Shown: piece after piece, positions 1-4,933 of the stretch
Position numbering within the stretch: position 1 is the stretch's first letter
Layout: each line of letters starts with the position of its first letter
Assembly: GCA_016880595.1 (NCBI GenBank)
Contig: JAEHDC010000040.1
Coordinates: 1-6,992, forward strand
Direction of reading: 5' to 3'
Origin: Candidatus Saccharimonadota bacterium
GTDB taxonomy: Bacteria > Patescibacteriota > Saccharimonadia > Saccharimonadales > EFPC-124
Length of the DNA: 6,992 bases
Position numbers and translations under genes: made by a program
The notes under the pieces: model-generated
Databases searched by the model: none
The model's input: the letters and a program-made list of their open reading frames with translations, nothing else
Told to the model about the DNA's origin: nothing

Positions 1-630
1 CTCCAGATGCTTTTTGGGGCGTGAGATACTGATGTCATCCAAGCCGCTTTCTATTAGTTGCAGCGTTTCTTTTTGACGGAAGGCCGGCACAATTTTAGTC
101 TCACCAGCAATTAATGAGGCTTTAATTTGCTCCCCAAATGCGCTCAATTTAAAGAAATAATTCTGCTCGCTGAGCTTAACGTATGGTTTCTTGTGAATTG
201 GGCATACACCGTTGTTAGCCGCCGCCTCTGTTGGCGAGACAAAACACTCGCAGCCAACGCAGTACCAGCCTTCGTAATTGCCTTTATAAATATAGTCTTT
301 TAGTTGGCGCCAGACGTATTGCGCAGTTTTTTGATGCTCGTCGCCAGTTGTGCGTAAAAACGCTGTATAATCTACGTTAAGCTTCTTAAGAAAATCATGC
401 CAAACCGGGACGATTTCATTTACAAATTCTTCTGGAGTTTTGCCAGTTTCTTTAGCCTTTTCTGCAATTTTTGTACCGTGCTCATCTGTTCCAACCTGAA
501 AGAACACGTCTTGACCAAGCTGTTTGTGGTAGCGCGCCAAAACGTCAGCTAAGGAGTAATCCAAAGCATGACCAATGTGTGGCGCAGCGTTTACATAAGG
601 GATAGCGGTAGCGATATAAAATGTCTTCAC
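1..630 (-). CDS. metG: Methionyl-tRNA synthetase, N-terminal part (runs off left edge)
   Basis: This enzyme charges tRNA(Met) with methionine in the cytosol, for both initiation and elongation. I read 210 residues without a stop up to the window edge. The class I signature HIGH is at residues 18-21, inside the usual N-terminal context (YIATAIPYVNAAPHIGH). A VGTDEHG segment is at 46-52. A zinc-knuckle insertion is at about 124-146 (C124-x2-C127 and C143-x2-H146), followed by a NYFFKLS segment. This single C-x2-C/C-x2-H arrangement is the one known from Thermus-type MetRS. The KMSKS loop and anticodon-binding domain lie beyond the edge. The start is GTG at 630-628, chosen because MKTFYIATA is the normal beginning and a Shine-Dalgarno (SD) sequence sits 7 nt upstream. 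It is divergent from the helix-turn-helix gene at 842. Truncation is by the window only. Confidence 0.97.
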   Translation of the reverse strand, partial: MKTFYIATAIPYVNAAPHIGHALDYSLADVLARYHKQLGQDVFFQVGTDEHGTKIAEKAKETGKTPEEFVNEIVPVWHDFLKKLNVDYTAFLRTTGDEHQKTAQYVWRQLKDYIYKGNYEGWYCVGCECFVSPTEAAANNGVCPIHKKPYVKLSEQNYFFKLSAFGEQIKASLIAGETKIVPAFRQKETLQLIESGLDDISISRPKKHLE

Positions 631-637
631 TTAAATT

Positions 638-644
638 ACCTTCT
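638..644 (-). promoter_or_regulatory. Ribosome binding site of metG
   Basis: On the minus strand the sequence reads AGAAGGT, 7 nt before the GTG at 630-628. It supports GTG as the true start of metG. Confidence 0.7.
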
Positions 645-659
645 TTGAGTGTTTACTTT

Positions 660-688
660 ATTGTAGCTTATTAGAGATAAAAAGTCAG
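660..688 (-). promoter_or_regulatory. Putative sigma70-type promoter of metG
   Basis: On the minus strand a -35-like CTGACT (683-688) is separated by 17 nt from a -10-like TACAAT (660-665). Transcription would start near 653 and give a leader of about 23 nt that contains the ribosome binding site. The -35 box matches the consensus at four of six bases and the -10 at five of six. A short GC-rich inverted repeat (689-693 with 699-703) sits just upstream of the -35 box. This is a pattern match only. Confidence 0.45.
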
Positions 689-786
689 GCGCCGCGCTGG
701 CGCATCATCAAAAACATAGGTTGGTGGGTTTTTACCACGTACATACTTTTATTACACCACAAACTTCCAAAAATTTCTAGTTGTTT

Positions 787-815
787 TTGCGACCAAAAGC
801 TGCAATTATTATAGT
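787..815 (+). promoter_or_regulatory. Putative sigma70-type promoter of the helix-turn-helix gene
   Basis: TTGCGA (787-792) is followed after exactly 17 nt by TATAGT (810-815), which predicts a start near 822 and a leader of about 20 nt. It points away from the metG promoter; about 100 bp separate the two. The 720-780 stretch between them holds only a weak GTGG/CCAC inverted repeat (724-727 with 735-738). Confidence 0.5.
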
Positions 816-841
816 GTATTTGTACCTACCAGCTTGAGAAA

Positions 842-1642
842 GTGGAAGATATGAGCAATGACGAGGCACGGCCAACAGTTTTTAGCAAGCAGATACAGAG
901 TGTTTTTGGAATTAAACATTCGACCGTATCACGTTGGGGAAGTATTGGATTGCTAAAACCAATTACTGGGGCTCTTTCTTACGAGTATTATGTAGATGAT
1001 TTGGATCAGCTCTTACGGGACTCAACTGTTGACCCTAAGAGTAAGGCCCGTAGCTTTTTGAACCTTTGCAACAGGCCTGGCCAAACAATCATTTCCTCGT
1101 CACAAGCTGCTAGACGTTTGCATTGCACAACAAGGATGGCTCAACTACTTGCTAAAAATGGAGAGCTTGAGGCATATAAAATTGCTAAAGCCTATTACAT
1201 CGTAGCTGATTCTGTTACGTTGCTAGTGCAAAAAATAGAGCTTACTAAGGCTACCTCTATTACAAGGACAGCAGCTGAGGTTTATTTAAGATGCAGTGGA
1301 CTCAGAATTCAGCGATATATTAGTGACGGCGATCTTGTTAGCGTCGATCCAACATTTGCCGACCGCCATGCGCGCGTGACGTTAGACAGCATAGCTGATC
1401 TACTTGAAGCACAGGTACACGGCCAGACCATTACGGAATGGGTTACAAAAATCCAGAGGTATCCAGTTACATGGTCAAAGGAACGGGTAGTGCGGCGTTA
1501 CGGGAACACTCCAACTTTAGACAGGCTCATCACAGAAAATGTCTTGCCGCACATTAAGACCGACGTTGGCCGCTATTCTTTCTGGGAGCGAGATTTGCAC
1601 ATTTTAGCAGAGCAAACAATTCTTGATGCAATGCAGGTATAA
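842..1642 (+). CDS. Putative DNA-binding protein with four tandem helix-turn-helix modules
   Basis: I do not recognise this 266-residue protein as a named gene. It reads as four repeats of one plan: a helix-turn-helix, a short wing ending in an aromatic residue, then a helix rich in Leu. This resembles the MerR/excisionase (HTH_17-like) winged fold. Approximate modules are 14-58 (IKHSTVSRWGSIGLLKP), 83-130 (SSSQAARRLHCTTRMAQLL), 138-190 (RTAAEVYLRCSGLRIQRYI) and 209-257 (KERVVRRYGNTPTLDRLI). There is no catalytic domain, membrane segment or signal peptide, so a DNA-binding or architectural role is inferred. The start is uncertain: GTG 842 and ATG 851 are in frame, neither with a clear SD. It is divergent from metG and convergent with ksgA. 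No target site could be identified. It could be a repressor, a phage-derived regulator or a partition-like protein. Confidence 0.75.
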   Translation: MEDMSNDEARPTVFSKQIQSVFGIKHSTVSRWGSIGLLKPITGALSYEYYVDDLDQLLRDSTVDPKSKARSFLNLCNRPGQTIISSSQAARRLHCTTRMAQLLAKNGELEAYKIAKAYYIVADSVTLLVQKIELTKATSITRTAAEVYLRCSGLRIQRYISDGDLVSVDPTFADRHARVTLDSIADLLEAQVHGQTITEWVTKIQRYPVTWSKERVVRRYGNTPTLDRLITENVLPHIKTDVGRYSFWERDLHILAEQTILDAMQV

Positions 1643-1653
1643 GTACGATATCG

Positions 1654-1694
1654 GCGATTCCGCAAAAAACCACTTACAATTTTTGCGGAATCGC
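1654..1694. repeat. Perfect 15-bp inverted repeat between convergent genes
   Basis: GCGATTCCGCAAAAA (1654-1668) and TTTTTGCGGAATCGC (1680-1694) are exact reverse complements around an 11-nt loop. The right arm is the last codons of ksgA (VAIPQK) and the left arm is just past the stop of the helix-turn-helix gene. It can form a strong hairpin in both transcripts and may help end or stabilise them. No U-tract follows the stem on either strand, so it is not a canonical intrinsic terminator. Confidence 0.7.
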
Positions 1695-2456
1695 TACAAC
1701 TATTTTATGCCAATCTTTTAGAGATAGCTGTTCGGCACGAACGCCCGGGTCAATCTTTGCTGCTTTTAAAAGCTCTTCCGCATCTGCCTTTTGGAGCTGA
1801 AGGCCGCCACTTAGGCTATTGCGCAGCGTTTTGCGTTTTTCGCTGAAGCCAGCTTTTACAACCTTTAAAAAGTCCTTTGGCTGAACATCAGCAAACAATG
1901 GCTTGGAGCGCATTTGCAAAGTTATAACTTGCGAATCCACCTTTGGCGGCGGATCAAATTTATTAGCCAAGACTATCTGGCCTAGCTGCGGCTCAGCGTA
2001 AAACTGAGCGCTAACTGCCAAAATACTCATGTCGCCCGGCTTGGCTGCAATTCTTTGTGCCACTTCTTTTTGCACCAAAAGCGTGATACTACGCGGCGGC
2101 GTTGGGCTTTCGATTAGCAAGCGCACAATAGCACTTGTAATGTAGTACGGAATATTAGCTACCACTTTATAATTATCTGGCAAACTAGAAAGGTCAAACT
2201 TTTTTATGTCAGAATTTATAACTGTTACGTTTGAAGCGCCAACTCTATTTGGCAAATCTTTAGCAAGGTCTTCGTCAAATTCTACAGCTACAACTTGCTT
2301 AACTCGTTGCGCGAGTTCAGCGGTCAGAGGGCCAAGCCCAGGGCCAATCTCCAAAACAACATCTTCTGGCAAAAGCTGCGCAGCATCGCAAACTGCACCC
2401 AAACTTCGTGAGTCAAATAACCAATGTTGACCGAGCGACTTCTTTGGGGCTGGCAT
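1674..2456 (-). CDS. rsmA: 16S rRNA dimethyladenosine transferase (RsmA/KsgA)
   Basis: This S-adenosylmethionine (SAM)-dependent enzyme dimethylates the two adjacent adenines (A1518 and A1519 in E. coli numbering) in the 3'-terminal helix of 16S rRNA, a late check in 30S assembly. The protein has 260 residues, normal for the family. Motifs in order are the N-terminal KKSLGQHWLFD (5-15; the usual F after H is W here), SAM motif I EIGPGLGPLT (36-45), an acidic SAM contact E59 (VAVEFD), D83 in NSDI, catalytic motif IV NIPYY (101-105), FDPPPKVDS (167-175) and the C-terminal GFSEKRKTLRNSL (203-215). The start is ATG 2456, whose A is the last base of the preceding gene's TAA (TAATG). TTG 2480 and GTG 2462 are in frame but would add residues upstream of the normal start. 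Translation is probably coupled to the wall-protein gene. Confidence 0.97.
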   Translation of the reverse strand: MPAPKKSLGQHWLFDSRSLGAVCDAAQLLPEDVVLEIGPGLGPLTAELAQRVKQVVAVEFDEDLAKDLPNRVGASNVTVINSDIKKFDLSSLPDNYKVVANIPYYITSAIVRLLIESPTPPRSITLLVQKEVAQRIAAKPGDMSILAVSAQFYAEPQLGQIVLANKFDPPPKVDSQVITLQMRSKPLFADVQPKDFLKVVKAGFSEKRKTLRNSLSGGLQLQKADAEELLKAAKIDPGVRAEQLSLKDWHKIVVAIPQKL

Positions 2457-3634
2457 TACCACCAGCCCTGAGCCAACCAAGCATTATATGCGCCAGCCCA
2501 GCCACCATAACGGTTAGCATAAGAGGTGAAGAACTGCAATTGACAGACCGGGTCGGATGTCCAGTTTGGACAAGCAGCTACGAGTTTACTACCAGGACAA
2601 GCTTGACCAAGGCCATAACAACCGTTTGAGCTTGTTGAGCCAACGTTCCAATGAGACTCGCGCTCGATAACATAATCCACATAAGTCCAATCAGATTCAG
2701 CAATACCAGCTTGCTGCATATAGCTAGCTTTATCAGCAGAAACGTTGCCCAAGCTTTTAGCGCCAATCACCTCAATTTGCTCAGTTGCCTGCTGTGTTAC
2801 AACACTTTGAATAACAGTGCGACTGACCTCAACGCCATCCTTCATCTCAATTTGGTAGGTAACTAATTTTTTGCCGTTAACACCGGCTTGCTGCACTTCA
2901 GAGTAGCCTACTGCTTTGTCTGCATCCTGAATCTGGCGCGTTGTAAACGCCTCAGCTTCCTCTACAGTGACAGTTTGAACGCCATTGCGCCACACCGAAA
3001 CAAGCATACCAGATGTTATTGGCGTATCAAGAGACAGGTTGCTGCCGTCCTGAGAAGTCATAGTTACGCCCTTTTCTTTTAGTAAATCGCCAACAGTTTC
3101 TGCCTGTGTACGGACCTCGGACGTTACGCCATACAGATTTAGCTGAATAGGAACGGCGCGATCAATGGTTAATTTTAAGCCAACGCCGCCTTCACTTAAA
3201 AAGTCGTCGATGCGCGTAAGAGTATATGTATCTTCGTCATAAAGAGTTAAACCAGCCGCCGCAGCAATTTCTTTACCGCTAGTGTGCGCGGTCATAACAT
3301 TATAGCGCTGAGTGCCGTCCACGACCACAACTGGGCGCGCGCGGTAAACATTAATACTATAGGAGTTAGCAGTAAGCTCGGCGTTAAGACCAGGCTCAAC
3401 TGTATCATTTTCTGCCATTGCAACACCAGCGCGGTTAAGCGCATCAGAAACAGTGGTGGCATCTGTTACAATTGTTTGCTCAATACCATCGTGATAAATA
3501 GTAATAACGCGCTCGTTTTCAGCGTTTGTAGCAGAAACAGGCACAACTGTAAGCAGCACAAATAATAACACTGCAATAATTGCACCGACCCACCTCAGTT
3601 TCCTCACCCATTTAACAAAATTGACAAATCTCAT
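2456..3634 (-). CDS. Secreted DUF348/G5 protein with C-terminal transglycosylase-like domain (YabE/Rpf-like)
   Basis: This is a 392-residue exported cell-wall protein, probably cleaving or binding peptidoglycan. A basic N-terminus and hydrophobic stretch (about 15-35, ending VPVSA) form a signal peptide or anchor. Three DUF348 ubiquitin-like repeats follow at about 42-86, 93-140 and 153-216, then a G5 domain at about 218-291 (the VSRTVIQSVVTQQATEQIEVIG end is typical). The C-terminal domain (about 305-392) has VIERESHWN, with E326 as the likely catalytic acid, then YGLGQACPGSKL, W358, RYGGW and a terminal GWW. This matches the lytic transglycosylase-like domain of actinobacterial and lactobacillar surface proteins rather than a classical Rpf domain. 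Cysteines 339, 346, 355 and 364 could form disulfides. DUF348-G5 with a wall-lytic domain next to ksgA is the known yabE/rpfB arrangement. The start ATG has no SD and a -10 box lies 18 nt upstream. Confidence 0.92.
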   Translation of the reverse strand: MRFVNFVKWVRKLRWVGAIIAVLLFVLLTVVPVSATNAENERVITIYHDGIEQTIVTDATTVSDALNRAGVAMAENDTVEPGLNAELTANSYSINVYRARPVVVVDGTQRYNVMTAHTSGKEIAAAAGLTLYDEDTYTLTRIDDFLSEGGVGLKLTIDRAVPIQLNLYGVTSEVRTQAETVGDLLKEKGVTMTSQDGSNLSLDTPITSGMLVSVWRNGVQTVTVEEAEAFTTRQIQDADKAVGYSEVQQAGVNGKKLVTYQIEMKDGVEVSRTVIQSVVTQQATEQIEVIGAKSLGNVSADKASYMQQAGIAESDWTYVDYVIERESHWNVGSTSSNGCYGLGQACPGSKLVAACPNWTSDPVCQLQFFTSYANRYGGWAGAYNAWLAQGWW

Positions 3635-3651
3635 AATGATTGCTAAAAAGT

Positions 3652-3680
3652 ATTATAGCAGATTTTGCAAAAAATTGCAC
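3652..3680 (-). promoter_or_regulatory. Putative promoter of the wall-protein/ksgA operon
   Basis: A consensus TATAAT lies on the minus strand at 3652-3657, with a poor -35 candidate (GTGCAA, 3675-3680) at 17 nt. The start would be near 3645, leaving a leader of about 10 nt without an SD before ATG 3634. Confidence 0.5.
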
Positions 3681-3686
3681 GCATTC

Positions 3687-3715
3687 TTGACAAATTGCGC
3701 TTTCTTAACCATTAT
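3687..3715 (+). promoter_or_regulatory. Possible promoter of the three-TM gene
   Basis: A perfect TTGACA (3687-3692) is followed after 17 nt by CATTAT (3710-3715, four of six matches). The predicted start, near 3722, would fall at the first base of the SD, which is uncomfortably close. The real start may lie elsewhere. Confidence 0.25.
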
Positions 3716-3721
3716 GACTAC

Positions 3722-3727
3722 AGGAGG
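3722..3727 (+). promoter_or_regulatory. Consensus ribosome binding site deciding the start at 3735
   Basis: AGGAGG sits 7 nt before ATG 3735. It settles the start against the in-frame upstream ATG at 3621, which would overlap the beginning of the divergent wall-protein gene and both its promoter and this one. Confidence 0.85.
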
Positions 3728-3734
3728 CCGAAGC

Positions 3735-4256
3735 ATGAGGAAGAAGCTAAATCTCAATCAGACGAAAGGCAATGATACGTCGTACCTCGAGAAACAGAGA
3801 TTAACTATAAGCGCACTAATAGATCGACTTGGACGGCTTGACGCAGATATCTCCAACAATCACAACAAAACCCTCGGCGTCATTGGCGTGTGGTTTGTAT
3901 TAGTTGGCCTATCATCAGAAAAAATCGCTAGCTTCCCCTATGCCATAACAGATAGAAGAATATTGCTATTGCTAATTATGGCAGCACTTGGTTTACTAGT
4001 AAGTATAGCCTTGATGGTTCAATCCTGCCTAATGGCAGGAAATTTTGTTGACGCACCAGGAGACAATACTACGGACACGAGAATACTCAAAAAATTTTCC
4101 GAAAAAGAGTACTATGACCTGCTAATTAACGATTATCGCGAGGCCTGTATTAACAACAACAGCAAGTTAACAGAGTCCAGCGGCGTATTCAATAAAACAG
4201 TATCATTGGGCAGTATCTGCGTCTTAATAATATTAATTCTAACTATAGGGGCGTAA
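3735..4256 (+). CDS. Small membrane protein with three TM segments, topology like SLATT/Pycsar effectors
   Basis: I do not recognise this 173-residue protein by name. A polar, helical N-terminus (1-44, with LIDRLGRLDADISNNHNKT before the membrane) leads into a TM hairpin at about 45-61 and 75-100. A hydrophilic segment of about 50 residues follows (FSEKEYYDLLINDYREACINNN), then a last TM segment at about 155-172 that ends the protein. This N-helix, 2TM, cytosolic helices, C-terminal TM plan is the layout of SLATT and of the Pycsar PycTM (DUF5706-like) membrane effectors used in nucleotide-signalled phage defence. The resemblance is one of topology and spacing, not a proven homology, and no nucleotide cyclase or other sensor gene is in the window. 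It is convergent with a Nudix gene and divergent from the wall-protein gene. Local base composition looks AT-rich. It may simply be a lineage-specific membrane protein. Confidence 0.8.
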   Translation: MRKKLNLNQTKGNDTSYLEKQRLTISALIDRLGRLDADISNNHNKTLGVIGVWFVLVGLSSEKIASFPYAITDRRILLLLIMAALGLLVSIALMVQSCLMAGNFVDAPGDNTTDTRILKKFSEKEYYDLLINDYREACINNNSKLTESSGVFNKTVSLGSICVLIILILTIGA

Positions 4257-4271
4257 ATGGGTCCAACGATC

Positions 4272-4306
4272 AAGAAAAAGAGCATTTAACTAATTTATAA
4301 ATGTTC
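4272..4306 (-). terminator. Intrinsic terminator of the Nudix gene
   Basis: On the minus strand GAACATTTA (4298-4306) pairs with TAAATGCTC (4280-4288), 9 bp with one G-U, around a 9-nt loop. TTTTTCTT (4272-4279) follows. The stem begins inside the Nudix stop codon. On the plus strand there is no U-tract, so it should act mainly on the Nudix transcript. Confidence 0.65.
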
Positions 4307-4823
4307 AATTCTGCGCAATCTCTAGCGCCTTTAACACCGTTGCGCTAGTATTTTCTGGCAGGCATTCCAGAGGAAACCAGGCTATTTCTAGCATTTCTAT
4401 ACGATGTTGACGTTTAACTTTGGGCTTTATCTTTTCAACTCTTATCATAAAACATTCTACGGTAAAGGTGTAATTTAGGCGCTCGTCACGAATTTTACCG
4501 AGATCTTTGAGCTGATCTGACGATATTTTTAAGCCGGTTTCTTCAAAAACTTCGCGCGCTGCACCCCTGGCCAAATCTTCACCGCGTCGAACACCGCCAC
4601 CAGGCATTGACCACCTCTGTTGGCTAAACCAACTCTTGACCAAAAGTATTTCATTTGCTCTATTTATAATAAGAACTCTGGAGCGCACGTGCCCCTCGTT
4701 AAAGTATTTGCTCAACAGGGGCGACGCCGCATTGTGCAGCTTGCGCCCAGCTGCCGCATATATACGCTTGATGTGTGTCATATGAGTAGTATAGCGCTTT
4801 TTACTTGCGCTAAATACTTGCAT
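4305..4823 (-). CDS. Nudix hydrolase
   Basis: The protein has 172 residues from the preferred ATG. Nudix enzymes hydrolyse nucleoside diphosphates linked to another moiety, using Mg2+ held by the Nudix box. The complete box G-x5-E-x7-R-E-U-x-E-E-x-G-U is at 76-98 (GGVRRGEDLARGAAREVFEETGL), preceded by RSRVLIINRANEILLVKSW (47-65) and RWSMPGG, a normal Nudix core. A basic, non-Nudix stretch occupies the first 45 residues (KKRYTTH, IKRIYAAAGRKLHN). The substrate cannot be told from sequence. The frame is open up to GTG 4862, but a TATAAT lies at 4842-4847, inside that extension, so ATG 4823 (or ATG 4781) is the likelier start. No SD precedes any of the three. It is followed by its own terminator and ends with TGA. 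Confidence 0.92.
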   Translation of the reverse strand: MQVFSASKKRYTTHMTHIKRIYAAAGRKLHNAASPLLSKYFNEGHVRSRVLIINRANEILLVKSWFSQQRWSMPGGGVRRGEDLARGAAREVFEETGLKISSDQLKDLGKIRDERLNYTFTVECFMIRVEKIKPKVKRQHRIEMLEIAWFPLECLPENTSATVLKALEIAQN

Positions 4824-4849
4824 TACAACAATTTTTATGTTATTATAAT
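4822..4849 (+). promoter_or_regulatory. Putative promoter of the polytopic membrane protein gene
   Basis: TATAAT on the plus strand (4844-4849) has a possible -35 ATTACA (4822-4827) at 16 nt. Transcription would start near 4856, giving a leader of nearly 80 nt that begins almost exactly with the 5' inverted-repeat hairpin (4859-4901). Confidence 0.45.
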
Positions 4850-4870
4850 CTCTATCATTCACTCTGTTTT
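4842..4870 (-). promoter_or_regulatory. Putative promoter of the Nudix gene
   Basis: TATAAT on the minus strand at 4842-4847 has a weak -35 candidate (AAAACA, 4865-4870) at 17 nt. The predicted start near 4835 leaves about 12 nt before ATG 4823. The distance from the -10 box to the ATG (18 nt between them) is nearly the same as for the wall-protein gene (17 nt). It overlaps the divergent plus-strand -10 box. Confidence 0.5.
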
Positions 4871-4901
4871 AGGCAGTTTTGGATGTACTTTAACAGAGTG
4901 A
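4859..4901 (+). repeat. 10-bp inverted repeat (possible leader stem-loop)
   Basis: TCACTCTGTT (4859-4868) and AACAGAGTGA (4892-4901) are exact reverse complements with a 23-nt loop. If transcription starts near 4856, this folds into a stem at the extreme 5' end of the mRNA. The right arm is also the core of the 15-bp repeat shared with the 3' UTR. Confidence 0.7.
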
Positions 4902-4905
4902 GGTT
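4891..4905 (+). repeat. 15-bp inverted repeat, left copy (flanks gene 4934-5917)
   Basis: TAACAGAGTGAGGTT is the exact reverse complement of 5963-5977. It lies in the leader of the membrane-protein gene, 28 nt before its start codon. Its function is unknown. It could be an inverted end of a former mobile segment, a recombination site, a protein-binding site, or a leader/3' UTR pairing element. Confidence 0.85.
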
Positions 4906-4918
4906 ATCCGTCTACGCA

Positions 4919-4925
4919 AGAGAGG
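4919..4925 (+). promoter_or_regulatory. Ribosome binding site deciding the start at GTG 4934
   Basis: AGAGAGG lies 8 nt before GTG 4934. The in-frame ATG at 4883 has only a weak AGG upstream and would put the inverted repeat inside the coding region. GTG 4928 is too close to the SD. Confidence 0.6.
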
Positions 4926-4933
4926 TAGTGGCC

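Noticed and set aside
631..841. A T-box or other riboswitch upstream of metG
   Set aside because: The leader predicted from the promoter is only about 23 nt, and no T-box sequence or terminator/antiterminator pair is visible.
895..902. ACAGAGTG as a fourth copy of the flanking repeat motif
   Set aside because: Only 8 bases match, inside the coding region of the HTH gene. This is compatible with chance.
3621..3734. N-terminal extension of the three-TM gene to ATG 3621
   Set aside because: It would overlap the start and promoter of the divergent wall-protein gene, while AGGAGG sits 7 nt before ATG 3735.
4257..4289. A 10-codon ATG frame directly after the three-TM gene
   Set aside because: It is too short, has no SD, and its end overlaps the Nudix terminator hairpin.
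4824..4862. GTG 4862 as the Nudix start
   Set aside because: There is no SD, and a consensus TATAAT lies inside this stretch, so transcription probably begins downstream of it.
4883..4933. ATG 4883 as the start of the polytopic membrane protein
   Set aside because: It has a poor SD and would code through the inverted repeat. GTG 4934 has AGAGAGG at 8 nt and gives a hydrophobic N-terminus at once.
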